From Polynucleobacter sp. MWH-HuK1 (GTDB lineage: Bacteria; Pseudomonadota; Gammaproteobacteria; Burkholderiales; Burkholderiaceae), in NCBI RefSeq assembly GCF_018881815.1, contig NZ_JACVPP010000001.1, positions 335,352-399,351 of the forward strand: a DNA stretch of 64,000 nt, given 5' to 3'. Below, piece after piece: positions 11,907 through 25,019 of the stretch. A program made the translations under genes and the position numbers. The notes beneath the pieces were generated by a model. It was not told the DNA's origin, did not search any database, and saw nothing but the letters and a program-made list of their open reading frames with translations. The first letter of the stretch is position 1. Every line of letters starts with the position of its first letter.

Positions 11907-14030
11907 TTAGATAGAAATTGGATCGCGCTCAATGAGCCAACGAATGCGGCCTTTCTTGCTAATCCGCCCTTGAGAATTCTCCCGCAAATAGCGGTCCATC
12001 GCCTCTAAGATCTCTTGTAGATTTTTGCGGTCGTCAGACTCCACCAGGAGTTGAGCACGCTCTGAACCCGCCACCCGCATCATCGTCTTAGGAACAGGGT
12101 CATAGAGACGAAGGCCTTTATTTATATGGCCGCTAGACTTTAAATAGCCCTTCAAAGTGCTCAAAAACTGGATTGCTTTATCAAGACTTTTGGCCTCGGC
12201 ATGGACTAATGCCTGATACGCAAATGGAGGCAGGCCTGCTTCTTTTCTTTCGTTTGCCGTATAGGATAAAAATCCATCGACGTCATGACGTAGTAGAAAC
12301 TGAAAAACTGCAGCCTCTGGAAATTGGGTTTCGATATATATTGCGCCACCCGTTTCTCCAACTTTGCCAGACCTTCCTGCGCGACCAGCCACTTGGACAA
12401 GTTGCGCAAACAATCTTTCTGCAGCTCTAAAGTCTTGTGAAAACAATCTGCTATCGGCATCTAATACGGCAACCAAACCAATATTTTGATAATCATGCCC
12501 TTTGGCGATCATCTGGGTACCAACAACGATATCAACATTGCCCTGGTGTATTTCCTGAAAGAGCTCTTCAGCGTCCTTACTTTTTCTGCTTGAATCCGTA
12601 TCCACCCGCAACACTCTAGCGCCGGGCCACATCTCTTCAATGGAGTCTTCAATCTTTTGGGTGCCTTGCCCTAGGGTCTTGAGATCAGCATTGCCGCACT
12701 CAGGGCAATGATTGGGGATGCTCTTAGCCAAGCCACAGTGATGACAACTCAAAACTGATTTTCTGGCTAACGCGCCAGCCTTATGAAGCACCATATATGA
12801 ACTACATTGCTCACACTTTGAAAGCCAGGAACAAGCACTGCAACTCAACACCGGTGCATAACCCCGTCGGTTGATAAGAATTAAGCTCTGCTGCTCTTTT
12901 TCTAAATTCTGAGTGACTGCATGCGCAAGCGTTTTCGTAATCAGACTTTTTGATTTGGCTTTCTCCGCGTCACCCGGACTAAATTGTGTTTGTGGATCAC
13001 GCGTGTTCACCAAATGCACTTTGGGAAGACTTCCGCCCTGTGCACGCTGATCTAAGCGTATGTAATCATAACGACCTGCCTTGGCAGCCATCCATGTTTC
13101 AAGCGATGGCGTGGCAGATGCCAACAAGATCGGCACCTTAAGGTCATGAGCACGCCAAACTGCAAGGTCGCGCGCAGAATAACGAATGCCATCTTGCTGC
13201 TTATAGGATGGGTCATGCTCCTCATCTACAACGATAGCGCGTAAATTAGGTAGAGGCGTCAAAGCTGCCAAACGCGTGCCCAAAATAATTTGCGCTTTGC
13301 CAGTCATTGCTTCGTACCATGCAATTCCTCTGACCTTTTCACTTACGCCACTGTGAAGTACGACCATTTTTTTTTCTGGGAAATACGCGCGCACTCTACG
13401 CTCTAGTTGTGGTGTTAGATTTATCTCGGGAACCAGGAGTAGCGCTTGCGCATTTACGTCATCCAAAATTCCACTGAGCCAATTTAAAAATACCGCAGTC
13501 TTTCCACTGCCTGTTTTTCCTTGCAAAAGTATTGCCTTGAATTCATTCGAAGGGCAGGAGCACAATTTGTCTAGAGCGAGTTTTTGTCCTTCGTTTAAAT
13601 TGCCTTCATCAACATAGCCCTCAATTGCTTCTTGTTTGATTTTTTTCTTTTGCCTTTCTTCGGCTGCAATTAATTTTTTTGGAATTTTTTCCCATTCATC
13701 CGGCTTTTTCCACATCTGTGGAATGGTGGGAATGATAGTTTCCCCAAGTCCATGGATGTAGTACTGGCTTGCAAAGTTCATTAGGCGCAGAACTGCGGGA
13801 TCTAAAGGGGGTAACGGGGCAACCCTAGAGACACTTTTTAATTTATAAATCTCATATTCAGAGTGAGCGCTTACTTTTATAACTACTCCAACGAGTGAGC
13901 TGCGACCAAAGGGAACCTCTACCAAGACGCCAATAGTTGGAGGGGCCCCTAACCCCGCATCCCATAAGTAGTCAAAACCCTGGACAAGAGGCTTGTCAAC
14001 GACGACCTGAACAACGATGGGAGGGGCCAT
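11907..14030 (-). CDS. priA: Primosomal replication-restart helicase
   Basis: The 707-residue protein begins with the PriA 3'-end-binding domain. It has Walker A GKTGSGKT (170-177) and the DEEH box (268-271). A zinc-binding insert with paired cysteines (CSAC, CEQC, CHHC, CPEC) lies around 405-460. PriA reloads the replisome at collapsed forks. In this organism it lies downstream of hemE and the atp operon, an order also known from other Burkholderiales. Two DnaA-box-like sequences lie just upstream at 14058-14078. Confidence 0.97.
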   Translation of the reverse strand: MAPPIVVQVVVDKPLVQGFDYLWDAGLGAPPTIGVLVEVPFGRSSLVGVVIKVSAHSEYEIYKLKSVSRVAPLPPLDPAVLRLMNFASQYYIHGLGETIIPTIPQMWKKPDEWEKIPKKLIAAEERQKKKIKQEAIEGYVDEGNLNEGQKLALDKLCSCPSNEFKAILLQGKTGSGKTAVFLNWLSGILDDVNAQALLLVPEINLTPQLERRVRAYFPEKKMVVLHSGVSEKVRGIAWYEAMTGKAQIILGTRLAALTPLPNLRAIVVDEEHDPSYKQQDGIRYSARDLAVWRAHDLKVPILLASATPSLETWMAAKAGRYDYIRLDQRAQGGSLPKVHLVNTRDPQTQFSPGDAEKAKSKSLITKTLAHAVTQNLEKEQQSLILINRRGYAPVLSCSACSWLSKCEQCSSYMVLHKAGALARKSVLSCHHCGLAKSIPNHCPECGNADLKTLGQGTQKIEDSIEEMWPGARVLRVDTDSSRKSKDAEELFQEIHQGNVDIVVGTQMIAKGHDYQNIGLVAVLDADSRLFSQDFRAAERLFAQLVQVAGRAGRSGKVGETGGAIYIETQFPEAAVFQFLLRHDVDGFLSYTANERKEAGLPPFAYQALVHAEAKSLDKAIQFLSTLKGYLKSSGHINKGLRLYDPVPKTMMRVAGSERAQLLVESDDRKNLQEILEAMDRYLRENSQGRISKKGRIRWLIERDPISI

Positions 14031-14057
14031 GAATTGCGTCTGATTTCTTATTTAGCT

Positions 14058-14078
14058 TGTGGATAAGTCTGTGGATAT
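14058..14078. promoter_or_regulatory. Pair of DnaA-box-like sites upstream of priA
   Basis: TGTGGATAA (14058-14066) matches the DnaA box perfectly. TGTGGATAT (14070-14078) differs at one base and begins 12 bp later on the same strand. They lie 28-48 bp before the priA start in the priA-hemE gap. The rest of this 266-bp gap is A/T-rich and shows no gene. Confidence 0.55.
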
Positions 14079-14296
14079 CATCCAAGGATTCTGATTTATA
14101 AACTAATTTTTCGGCTTTACTTTTTTGCACCCTTTTAAAGCTTTTTAGTAATTTTGTATATATATCAATAATTTAAAGATGTTTTCGAAAGTAAATTTTC
14201 ATCTTTAATCGCAATCTCACTGAATTTCGAATTTTGTAGCTAACTGTGCATAACTTTCGCTAAAAATTATGGCGGCAAGTTAGCGGTCACTCAGTA

Positions 14297-15409
14297 TTAA
14301 GACTTTGCCCTGAGTGCTCTAGAGCGATTAATAACAGCTTCTGCCAGAGCGGTGACGCTCTCAGGAGGGGTGAACTGAGAAATGCCGTGGCCCAAATTAA
14401 ATACATGGCCATCTAAAGGATGTAAGCCGAATTTAAGGGCTGGAGCACTCGCCAAGTCCTCAAGAACGAGGCTTGCTTGTTCCGCGATTTGTTTTGGCTC
14501 CGCGAACAGAATTAGCGGATCTAAATTGCCTTGCAATGCTAAAGGCTTGTTTAGGGCGAGCAATTGTTTTCTTGCGCGACTAAGTGACATTGTCCAATCG
14601 ATAGCAATCACGTCGGCACCAACTTGCGCCATGTCATTGAGCCAAATTGCGCCACCTTTAGTAAACATGATCACAGGAATTTTTCTGCCCTCATGCTCAC
14701 GTCCCAACATGGTAATCACTTTTTGCATAGACGCCAAAGACATCTTTTGATACCAACCATCTGGAAGCATGCCGCCCCAGGTATCAAAAATCATGAGCGC
14801 CTGCGCACCTGCTTTTACTTGCTCAGTTAAATAAGCGGCAACGGATTGTGCGTTGATATCCAAGATATGCTGCATCAAGTCAGGGCGACTAAACATCATG
14901 GTTTTAGCGTGACGGAAATCATCAGCACTAGAACCATCAATCATATAGCAAGCCAATGTCCATGGGCTTCCAGAGAAGCCAATCAATGGAACTCGTTGCT
15001 TACCATCCTGAATCAATGCTTTGCGAATTTCAGAGACAGCATCAAAAACATATTTGAGCTGATCCATGTCAGCTACATGCAATTTCTTAACCGCTTCTTC
15101 TGTGCGAAGAGGGCGCTCAAAGCTGGGGCCTTCTCCAGTCGTAAATTTCAAGCCCAATCCCATTGCATCGGGAATGGTCAAAATATCGGAAAACAATATG
15201 GCCGCATCCAATGGATAGCGATCCAAAGGCTGAAGCGTTACTTCAGTAGCATAAGCAGGATTTTTTGCGAGCCCTAGGAAACTTCCAGCTCTAGCCCGTG
15301 TTGCGTTGTATTCAGGGAGATAGCGGCCGGCTTGGCGCATGAGCCAAAGCGGTGTTTGATCTACCGCTTCGCCCAGGCAGGCCTTTAAAAACCGATCATT
15401 TAACAGCAA
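14297..15409 (-). CDS. hemE: Uroporphyrinogen decarboxylase
   Basis: The 370-residue protein opens with the family signature [15 protein letters not shown] (about 20-34). It also contains [14 protein letters not shown] and the C-terminal [11 protein letters not shown]. The enzyme decarboxylates the four acetate side chains of uroporphyrinogen III to coproporphyrinogen III in haem synthesis. It starts 15 bp after the atpC stop on the same strand and is probably cotranscribed with the ATP synthase operon. Confidence 0.98.
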   Translation of the reverse strand: MLLNDRFLKACLGEAVDQTPLWLMRQAGRYLPEYNATRARAGSFLGLAKNPAYATEVTLQPLDRYPLDAAILFSDILTIPDAMGLGLKFTTGEGPSFERPLRTEEAVKKLHVADMDQLKYVFDAVSEIRKALIQDGKQRVPLIGFSGSPWTLACYMIDGSSADDFRHAKTMMFSRPDLMQHILDINAQSVAAYLTEQVKAGAQALMIFDTWGGMLPDGWYQKMSLASMQKVITMLGREHEGRKIPVIMFTKGGAIWLNDMAQVGADVIAIDWTMSLSRARKQLLALNKPLALQGNLDPLILFAEPKQIAEQASLVLEDLASAPALKFGLHPLDGHVFNLGHGISQFTPPESVTALAEAVINRSRALRAKS

Positions 15410-15424
15410 GGAGATGACCGGCTA

Positions 15425-15841
15425 TTACTTTTTACGACGGAAACGAGCAATTGCAGCCAACTGCGCAGCCGCCATTGCAAACTCAGACTGGGCCAAGGCC
15501 AAATCAAAGTCAGTGCCACGATTTTGCATCGCTTCTTCGGCACGTTTCTTAGCTTCAATTGCTTTAGCTTCATCAAGATCATGGCCACGAATAGCAGTAT
15601 CTGCTAAAACAGTAACGTGATCTGGCTGAACCTCTAAATAGCCACCTGCTACGAAAACAAACTCTTCGTCACCATCAGCTTTTTCAATACGAACTGAGCC
15701 TGGACGAATGCGTGTAATCAAAGGAGTGTGGCCGCGCAAAATGCCGAGCTCACCACTTTCGCCAGGAAGAGCTACAAATTTAGCTTCCCCGCTGAAAATA
15801 GACTGCTCAGTACTTACTACATCGACGCGTATGGTTGACAT
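15425..15841 (-). CDS. atpC: ATP synthase epsilon subunit
   Basis: The 138-residue protein has the N-terminal beta-sandwich ([19 protein letters not shown] at about 27-45) and a C-terminal two-helix domain. The helix domain is rich in Ala, Lys and Glu and ends in RFRRKK. Epsilon couples rotation of the c-ring to F1 and can inhibit hydrolysis. It is the last atp gene, 12 bp after atpD. Confidence 0.97.
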   Translation of the reverse strand: MSTIRVDVVSTEQSIFSGEAKFVALPGESGELGILRGHTPLITRIRPGSVRIEKADGDEEFVFVAGGYLEVQPDHVTVLADTAIRGHDLDEAKAIEAKKRAEEAMQNRGTDFDLALAQSEFAMAAAQLAAIARFRRKK

Positions 15842-15853
15842 AATTTCCCTAGA

Positions 15854-17269
<1,416 letters not shown>

Positions 17270-17309
17270 TTAATTCCTGAATTCTTTCGTATTCCTAAAC
17301 GCCGACCAC

Positions 17310-18179
17310 TTAAACCGCAGCCGCTCCGCCAACAATCTCTGACAACTCTTTAGTAATAGCAGCTTGTCGTGTCTTGTTGTAATCCAATTGCAATTCGCCA
17401 ATTACGTTCTTCGCATTATCTGAAGCGGCCTTCATTGAGACCATACGTGCAGACTGCTCAGAAGCCATGTTTTCAGCAACAGCCTGATAAATCATTGCTT
17501 CAACGTAACGCTTAAGCAGGCCATTCAAGATGGACTCTGCGTCAGGTTCGTAGATGTAATCCCAAGAATTGCCCGTTTTCTCTTCTGGAGTCAAATCTTC
17601 TGCTTCCAAAGGCAAGAGTTTTTCTAAAACAGGCTCTTGTTTCATTGCATTTACAAAGCGGGTGTATGCCAAATAAACAGCATCAATCTCGCCACGCTCA
17701 AACGCTTCCAATTGGGCAGTAATCGCACCAATCAAAACATCCAAATGCGGCGTATCGCCAATTTGAATTGTTTGAGAAATGAGTTTTGCTTTTGAGCGAT
17801 TCAAAAATTGCAAACCTTTTGAACCAATTGCGGTATATGCAATCTCAATATTGTTTTCTTGCAAATCGCGCACTTGGTTGGCAATCAAACGCAATACGTT
17901 GGTATTTAAACCGCCGCACAAGCCTTTGTCTGTTGTAACCAAAATTGTGCCAACCTTCTTCACTTCACGAGTTGCCATGTAAGCAGGGCGGAACTCAGGA
18001 TTTGCTTTAGAAAGATTGGCAACAATCTCACGAATTTTTTCCGCATATGGGCGCGCATTACGCATGCGCTCTTGGGCGCGTCGCATTTTGGATGCGGCGA
18101 CCATTTCCATTGCCTTCGTGATCTTGCGCGTGTTTTGCACGCTCTTGATCTTAGATCGTATCTCTTTTGTGCTTGCCAT
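17310..18179 (-). CDS. atpG: ATP synthase gamma subunit
   Basis: The 289-residue protein has the expected terminal helices: [20 protein letters not shown] at the start and the C-terminal [17 protein letters not shown]. These form the rotating central shaft. The central Rossmann-like part contains [10 protein letters not shown]. It sits between atpA and atpD. Confidence 0.98.
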   Translation of the reverse strand: MASTKEIRSKIKSVQNTRKITKAMEMVAASKMRRAQERMRNARPYAEKIREIVANLSKANPEFRPAYMATREVKKVGTILVTTDKGLCGGLNTNVLRLIANQVRDLQENNIEIAYTAIGSKGLQFLNRSKAKLISQTIQIGDTPHLDVLIGAITAQLEAFERGEIDAVYLAYTRFVNAMKQEPVLEKLLPLEAEDLTPEEKTGNSWDYIYEPDAESILNGLLKRYVEAMIYQAVAENMASEQSARMVSMKAASDNAKNVIGELQLDYNKTRQAAITKELSEIVGGAAAV

Positions 18180-18196
18180 GATTTATGCGAGCCCTC

Positions 18197-19738
18197 TTAG
18201 AAAGAGGCAGAACGCTTGTAATCCTCAATAGCAGCACGCAAAGCAGCCTCGTCATCTTTGCTCAAGTCTTTAGTCTCTTCAATGCGAGCAACTAAGTCAG
18301 CGTATTTAGATTTCAAATGATCTTGCAAACCTTTTTCGAAGGCCAATACGTTCTTCACTTCGAGGTCATCGAAGAAGCCGTTATTTACAGCATAAAGTGA
18401 TGCAGCCATTTCCCAAACTTGGAGTGGCTTGTATTGAGCTTGCTTACACAATTCAGTAACACGACGACCACGCTCCAACTGCTTACGGGTTGCTTCGTCA
18501 AGATCAGATGCGAACTGAGCGAACGCTGCCAATTCACGATATTGCGCTAAGTCGGTACGAATGCCTCCGGACAATTTCTTAATTACTTTAGTTTGTGCAG
18601 CACCACCAACTCGGGATACAGAAATACCAGCGTTAATCGCAGGACGAATACCAGCATTGAACAAGTCTGTTTCCAAGAAGATCTGACCGTCAGTAATCGA
18701 AATTACGTTGGTAGGAACGAATGCAGAAACGTCACCAGCTTGAGTTTCAATAATCGGCAATGCTGTCAAAGAACCCGTTTTGCCTTTTACTGCGCCGTTA
18801 GTGAACTTCTCAACGTACTCAGCATTTACACGAGCAGCGCGCTCGAGCAAGCGTGAGTGGAGATAGAACACGTCACCAGGATAAGCTTCGCGGCCTGGTG
18901 GGCGACGGAGCAACAAGGAGATTTGACGATAAGCAACTGCTTGCTTGGTCAAGTCATCGTAAACAATTAAAGCGTCTTCACCGCGATCACGGAAGTATTC
19001 GCCCATGGTGCAACCTGCATAAGCAGAGAGGTACTGCATCGCTGCAGACTCAGAAGCACTTGCTGCAACTACTACGGTGTACTCCATCGCGCCCAATTCT
19101 GTGAGCTTGCGAACAACGTTAGCAATAGTAGAAGCTTTTTGACCGATCGCCACGTAAACGCAATAAACGCCTTTACCTTTTTGGTTAATGATTGCGTCAA
19201 CCGCAACAGCTGTCTTACCAGTTTGGCGGTCGCCAATGATCAACTCACGCTGACCACGGCCAATTGGAACCATCGCATCAATCGCCTTCAAACCAGTTTG
19301 TACTGGCTGGCTAACAGATTGGCGCGCAATAACGCCAGGAGCAACTTTTTCAATAAAGTCAGTTAACTTGGTGTTGATTGGGCCTTTGCCGTCAATCGGT
19401 TGACCGAGCGCGTTTACAACGCGACCGAGCAACTCTGGGCCAACTGGAACCTCCAAAATGCGGCCAGTACATTTAACTGGGTCGCCTTCTTTAATGTGGG
19501 TGTATTCACCCAACACTACGGCACCAACAGAATCACGCTCAAGGTTTAACGCGAGGCCGATAGTGTTGTTTGGAAATTCCAACATTTCGCCCTGCATAAC
19601 GCCTGACAAGCCATGTACGCGGCAAATACCGTCGGTCACTGAAATAACAGTGCCTTCGTTGCGAACTTGGGAGTCAACGCCCAATTCGCTAATTCGGCTT
19701 TTGATCAGCTCGCTGATCTCGGAAGGGTTGAGTTGCAT
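18197..19738 (-). CDS. atpA: ATP synthase alpha subunit
   Basis: The 513-residue protein has the regulatory nucleotide-binding P-loop GDRQTGKT (169-176). The conserved [17 protein letters not shown] segment is also present. Alpha alternates with beta in the F1 hexamer. Its length is typical. The gene is 17 bp upstream of atpG and 45 bp downstream of atpH. Confidence 0.99.
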   Translation of the reverse strand: MQLNPSEISELIKSRISELGVDSQVRNEGTVISVTDGICRVHGLSGVMQGEMLEFPNNTIGLALNLERDSVGAVVLGEYTHIKEGDPVKCTGRILEVPVGPELLGRVVNALGQPIDGKGPINTKLTDFIEKVAPGVIARQSVSQPVQTGLKAIDAMVPIGRGQRELIIGDRQTGKTAVAVDAIINQKGKGVYCVYVAIGQKASTIANVVRKLTELGAMEYTVVVAASASESAAMQYLSAYAGCTMGEYFRDRGEDALIVYDDLTKQAVAYRQISLLLRRPPGREAYPGDVFYLHSRLLERAARVNAEYVEKFTNGAVKGKTGSLTALPIIETQAGDVSAFVPTNVISITDGQIFLETDLFNAGIRPAINAGISVSRVGGAAQTKVIKKLSGGIRTDLAQYRELAAFAQFASDLDEATRKQLERGRRVTELCKQAQYKPLQVWEMAASLYAVNNGFFDDLEVKNVLAFEKGLQDHLKSKYADLVARIEETKDLSKDDEAALRAAIEDYKRSASF

Positions 19739-19783
19739 TACTTACTCCTGGGTCTTATTTCGTATGTTCTTAATAGGGATCAC

Positions 19784-20320
19784 TTATGCGCCAAGACTTG
19801 CTTGCATTTGAGCTAGCTGGGCCTTAACTGAACTATCCATTACTTCGTCGCCAACCTGAATGCGAACTCCGCCAATCAATGCTGGGTCAACTTGAATAGT
19901 TGGGCGCAATTCTTTACCCCCAAAGCGCTTCTTCAAACTTGACAACAAATCATTTAACGCAGAACCCTCTAAAGGGAATGCGCTGGTAATGTTTACTTCT
20001 GCTGCGCCTTCGCTCTTGTTCTTCATTGCTTCAAATTGCTGTGCAATTTCAGGAACGGCTGCTAAGCGGTGGTTTTGATTTACAAGATTTAAGAAGCTGG
20101 CAACTTTGCCATCTAGCTTGGTCTTAACCATGCCAGAAAGTAACTTACTCAAATCATCAGCGGATACTTTTGGATTGTTTGACAAAGCAGCAACTTCTGG
20201 CAAAGCAGCTAGCTGTGCCAATTCGTTTAACTGCTCCAAACAACCAGCAAGCTCAGCTGGCTTAGCACTTTGAAAAAGCGCTTCCGCATAAGGACGTGCA
20301 ATAGTGGCTAAATCAGCCAT
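19784..20320 (-). CDS. atpH: ATP synthase delta subunit
   Basis: The 178-residue protein starts with ATIARPYAEALF, the family N-terminal signature. It ends with the C-terminal GGVRIQVGDEVMDSSVKAQL region. Delta links the F1 crown to the b-subunit stalk. One base separates it from atpF. Confidence 0.97.
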   Translation of the reverse strand: MADLATIARPYAEALFQSAKPAELAGCLEQLNELAQLAALPEVAALSNNPKVSADDLSKLLSGMVKTKLDGKVASFLNLVNQNHRLAAVPEIAQQFEAMKNKSEGAAEVNITSAFPLEGSALNDLLSSLKKRFGGKELRPTIQVDPALIGGVRIQVGDEVMDSSVKAQLAQMQASLGA

Positions 20321-20321
20321 A

Positions 20322-20792
20322 TCAAAGTTCTGCCTTTAGTTGATCAAGCAATTGGCCGTGGGCTTTTGCATCAATCTCACGACGCAAAATTTGCTCAGCG
20401 CCTTTAACAGCGAGAACAGCAACTTCTGCACGCAGCACTTCACGTGCACGCGTTACTTGTTGATCTGCATCTTGCTTAGCTTGAGAAATGATTCGGGCTG
20501 CTTCAGCTTGTGCGTTAGCGCGAATTTCATCGGCTGACATTTGTGCACGTTTTTCAGCTTCAGCAACACGTTGTACACCTTCTTGGCGTGCTTTAGTTAA
20601 TTCTTGCTCAGCTTCATTGCTGGCTAATGCGAGTGCTTCTTTACCGCGCTCGGCAGCAGCTAAACCGTCAGCAATTTTGCTTGAACGCTCATCTAACGCC
20701 TTAACAAGCGGTGGCCACACAAAGCGTGCAACAACCCACCATAAGACGAAGAAAACGATCATTTGCGCGAATAGGGTCGCGTTCAGATTCAC
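20322..20792 (-). CDS. atpF: ATP synthase b subunit
   Basis: The 156-residue protein has one N-terminal membrane helix (about 5-27, rich in F, V and W). A long charged coiled-coil stalk rich in A, E, K, Q and R follows. The dimer forms the peripheral stator. Position and size are standard. Confidence 0.97.
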   Translation of the reverse strand: MNLNATLFAQMIVFFVLWWVVARFVWPPLVKALDERSSKIADGLAAAERGKEALALASNEAEQELTKARQEGVQRVAEAEKRAQMSADEIRANAQAEAARIISQAKQDADQQVTRAREVLRAEVAVLAVKGAEQILRREIDAKAHGQLLDQLKAEL

Positions 20793-20855
20793 GATATTCC
20801 TTTCAGTATTGTTGAGAACAGTTGGATGACCCCTTGGTCATCCACGCCAAAACAA

Positions 20856-21152
<297 letters not shown>

Positions 21153-21167
21153 TTAAAAATAAAAATC

Positions 21168-22046
<879 letters not shown>

Positions 22047-22083
22047 TTAACTAGTCCTTTGTTTCAATCTCAATCGTCACTAC

Positions 22084-22578
22084 TTAGCGCCACAACCACG
22101 CCAGCCAAACACACTTCAAGGCAAGCAGGTAAGTCACCAGCAAAGGGACCCAAAGCACGCCCGGGACTAAATACGCAATCCCAATAAACAGCATTAAGGT
22201 CACGACGATTTTGATAAATTCACCCGAAACCAATGCCGCTAAAAATCTCCCTGGATTTAATATTTGCGTTTTTTTTGCCAACTCCAACCTTACTAAGAAC
22301 AGGGTTGTAGGCAAGACGCTAATTAAACCACCTAAAAAGGCCGACTGAGTATAAAGACTTACCCCTACCGGCTCCCCAAAAATTGACCAAAACACCATGC
22401 TGATAGCTGTAATCAGCATTTGGACCAACACTATTTTCCATGGTGAAAGCGCTCGGTACTTTGCAGCATTACTTTGCTGCAACGCAACAATCTCTTCCTT
22501 GCTGTAGACCCGAATGACTTCTTCATCGGGCTCATCCCACTCAGTTGCCTTGGAAAATTGATTTTTTTGAGGAATCAA
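22084..22578 (-). CDS. atpI: ATP synthase assembly protein AtpI
   Basis: The frame is open for 164 residues with four hydrophobic helices from about residue 47. This fits the AtpI/UncI family that assists c-ring assembly. The first codon is TTG at 22578. A likely promoter (22591-22619) would start transcription only about six bases before it. A TTG at 22482 (residue 33) has AGGAAGAG just upstream and would give a 132-residue product closer to the usual AtpI size. The true start is therefore uncertain. It is the first gene of the atp operon. Confidence 0.85.
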   Translation of the reverse strand: MIPQKNQFSKATEWDEPDEEVIRVYSKEEIVALQQSNAAKYRALSPWKIVLVQMLITAISMVFWSIFGEPVGVSLYTQSAFLGGLISVLPTTLFLVRLELAKKTQILNPGRFLAALVSGEFIKIVVTLMLFIGIAYLVPGVLWVPLLVTYLLALKCVWLAWLWR

Positions 22579-22590
22579 TTTAGCCCCGAA

Positions 22591-22619
22591 AGTTTAATGT
22601 GTGCACTGCAATATGTCAA
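22591..22619 (-). promoter_or_regulatory. Promoter of the atp operon
   Basis: On the minus strand TTGACA (22619-22614), a 17-base spacer and TAAACT (22596-22591) form a good sigma70 promoter. It lies in the 68-bp gap between parB and atpI and reads into atpI. The -35 element is a perfect match to consensus. Confidence 0.75.
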
Positions 22620-22646
22620 AGGCTTTGGGGACATTTTTGCCCTTAT

Positions 22647-23537
22647 TTATGACTCAACGCCCAACTTTTTTAACAAAGAATCTAGCTCGTCGAACTGGCT
22701 AAAGCGAATTCTGAGCTCTCCACCCTTACCTTTGAGCTTAAATTCCGTGCTCAAACCGATCAAATCTGCTATTTCCTGGGTTAAACGCTGCATATCTGGA
22801 TCGGCGCCCTTTGCTGAACTGCCAGGCTTACTTTTAGCTTTTTGGTCGCCTATTTGGCCGCCTGCAATCACCAAAGCAGCAGTCATTCTTTCTGCTTCAC
22901 GGACTGATAAGCCTTGAGCAGAGATTCTTTGGGCTAGTGCAACCTGGCTAGAGCCTGGAAGAGAGAGTAGCGCACGGGCGTGGCCCATGTCTATGTCGCC
23001 AGCGAGCAGCATTGCCTGGACTGGCTTTGCCAGCTGGGCAAGGCGCAGCAAATTGGTAATGGCGCTGCGGGATTTACCCACTGCTTTTGCAGCCTGCTCA
23101 TGTGTGAAGCCAAATTCCTCGATCAAGCGAGCCAAGCCCTGAGACTCTTCAAGAGGATTTAAGTCCTCGCGCTGCATATTTTCGATCAAGGCCATTGCTG
23201 CAGCAGCTTGATCATCTGCACCAGAAACCAAAACAGGAACTTCTTTTAAGCCTGCGATAGTAGCGGCACGAAAACGTCTTTCACCTGCAATGATTTCATA
23301 TTTGCCGGGTGCCACCAAACGAACTAACAGCGGTTGCATCACGCCTTGTTCACGAATGCTTTCTGCCAATTCTTGTAAAGCACCTGCCTCCATTTTTTGA
23401 CGTGGCTGATATTTGCCTGCTTGAAGCGCTGTAAGCGGCAAGCGGTTAATGTCAGTTGAAGGGCTTGCTTGTTGAATTTTTTCTCCAAGCAGAGCCTCAA
23501 GACCTCTACCCAAACCTTTTTTCTTAATGGCAACCAT
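22647..23537 (-). CDS. parB: Chromosome partitioning protein ParB
   Basis: The 296-residue protein starts with GRGLEALLG (11-19), the ParA-contacting N-terminus. It has the CTP-binding GERRFRAA box (85-92), ENMQRE (119-124) and a helix-turn-helix near 146-165. A C-terminal dimerisation domain ends the protein. ParB loads at parS as a CTP-dependent clamp and spreads. Two perfect parS sequences lie within 3.5 kb, at 25501 and 26974. The gene is 23 bp downstream of parA. Confidence 0.98.
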   Translation of the reverse strand: MVAIKKKGLGRGLEALLGEKIQQASPSTDINRLPLTALQAGKYQPRQKMEAGALQELAESIREQGVMQPLLVRLVAPGKYEIIAGERRFRAATIAGLKEVPVLVSGADDQAAAAMALIENMQREDLNPLEESQGLARLIEEFGFTHEQAAKAVGKSRSAITNLLRLAQLAKPVQAMLLAGDIDMGHARALLSLPGSSQVALAQRISAQGLSVREAERMTAALVIAGGQIGDQKAKSKPGSSAKGADPDMQRLTQEIADLIGLSTEFKLKGKGGELRIRFSQFDELDSLLKKLGVES

Positions 23538-23560
23538 GATCTATATTTTCTCTTTAAAAA

Positions 23561-24331
23561 TTACATCTGCTTGATGCGTTCAATCATCTCGGCGCCAAAC
23601 TCTAGATACGCTTTTGCGCCACGCGATGACTTATCAAAAGCCACCCCAGGAAGCCCGTAGGAAGGGGCTTCTGCTAGGCGCACGTTGCGCGGAATAATGG
23701 ACTTAAAAACTTTATCGCCGAAGTGTTCGAGCAACTGATCGGAGACTTGTTGTTGCAATGTCATGCGCGCATCAAACATCACCCGCAACAAACCAATAAT
23801 GACTAAATCCGGATTTAAATTTGTGTGCACTTGTTTGATGGTGTTAACCAAATCAGACAAGCCCTCCAATGCAAAATATTCACATTGCATAGGAACAATC
23901 ACACCATTTGCTGCGCACAATCCATTAAGAGTTAATAAAGATAGGGCAGGTGGACAATCGATCAAAATAAAATCGTAGTCATCAGCGACTTGCGCAAGCG
24001 CATCCTTCAGTCGCACTTCGCGCAAATCCAAATCTACTAATTCAATTTCAGCTCCAGCCAAATCACGATTGGCTGGCAATACGTCATAGCCTGAACTTTC
24101 GCAACGTTGAGCACAATCTTTAACAGATGCCATGCCAATCAACACTTGATAGACGCTAGTATTTAATTCTGCCTTTTCAACTCCAGAACCCATAGTTGCA
24201 TTGCCTTGGGGGTCTAAGTCAACCAATAAAACGCGCTGTTTCAGACCCGCCAAGCCTGCAGCCAAATTAACAGCGGTCGTGGTCTTGCCAACGCCACCTT
24301 TTTGATTTGCGATACAGAATATTTTTGCCAT
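23561..24331 (-). CDS. parA: Chromosome partitioning ATPase ParA
   Basis: The 256-residue protein has the deviant Walker A motif KGGVGKTT (11-18) and the Walker B-type ILIDCPP segment. It is chromosomal in type (Soj-like), without an N-terminal DNA-binding extension. It drives ParB-parS complexes apart. It sits in the order mnmG-rsmG-parA-parB found near many bacterial origins. Confidence 0.98.
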   Translation of the reverse strand: MAKIFCIANQKGGVGKTTTAVNLAAGLAGLKQRVLLVDLDPQGNATMGSGVEKAELNTSVYQVLIGMASVKDCAQRCESSGYDVLPANRDLAGAEIELVDLDLREVRLKDALAQVADDYDFILIDCPPALSLLTLNGLCAANGVIVPMQCEYFALEGLSDLVNTIKQVHTNLNPDLVIIGLLRVMFDARMTLQQQVSDQLLEHFGDKVFKSIIPRNVRLAEAPSYGLPGVAFDKSSRGAKAYLEFGAEMIERIKQM

Positions 24332-24350
24332 AGCTACCTTTGGATCTACC

Positions 24351-25019
24351 TTAAGGGGTGAGGGTGGATTTTCTCACGGGGGCCAACACCAAAAGACGTC
24401 GCTCCACCGCTAAATTAGGAATATGAAGGGGCTCATCTGCGACTAAGCGCCACTCCTCCATAGAAACATCTTTCATTTCATCGTCTGCACGCTTAGCCTT
24501 CATTGCGAATACCAGGCCATCGGGCTTTAGGAAAGGCAGTGACAAATCTAAAAAGCGTGCCAGGTTGGTAAATGCACGAGAAATGACTGCGTCAAACTGT
24601 GCGGGTTGCTGCACCGCAGCATCTTCCACTCGCTCACAGAGCACTTCAATGTTTTTTAGCTTTAACTTTCCGCGCACATGCTGTAGGAATGCCGTCTTTT
24701 TACGTATGGCTTCAATCAAAGAAAGTTGCCACCCCGTCTGAACAATCGCAATCGGAATTGCCGGCAAGCCACCACCCGAACCGAGATCTGCAATCCTGGG
24801 TGACGGCCCAGACAAAAACTGCCTGAGAACAGGTAAAACGGCAATAGAATCAATGAGATGGAGCCGTACAGAATCTTTTTCGCCCTCAATTGCTGTGAGA
24901 TTATGAACCTGGTTCCAGCGGCCCATTTCTTGTAGAAATAGCTCTAAATCTGCGATATTGGTCGCACTTAATTTGAGGCCAAGATCCTCAATTCCTAAAG
25001 CAAGGAGCCCCTCACTCAT
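24351..25019 (-). CDS. rsmG: 16S rRNA (guanine-527-N7)-methyltransferase
   Basis: The 222-residue protein has the SAM-binding loop [12 protein letters not shown] (78-89) and the family motif LHLIDS (53-58). It methylates G527 of 16S rRNA. The start overlaps the end of mnmG by 8 bases, showing translational coupling. Confidence 0.97.
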   Translation of the reverse strand: MSEGLLALGIEDLGLKLSATNIADLELFLQEMGRWNQVHNLTAIEGEKDSVRLHLIDSIAVLPVLRQFLSGPSPRIADLGSGGGLPAIPIAIVQTGWQLSLIEAIRKKTAFLQHVRGKLKLKNIEVLCERVEDAAVQQPAQFDAVISRAFTNLARFLDLSLPFLKPDGLVFAMKAKRADDEMKDVSMEEWRLVADEPLHIPNLAVERRLLVLAPVRKSTLTP

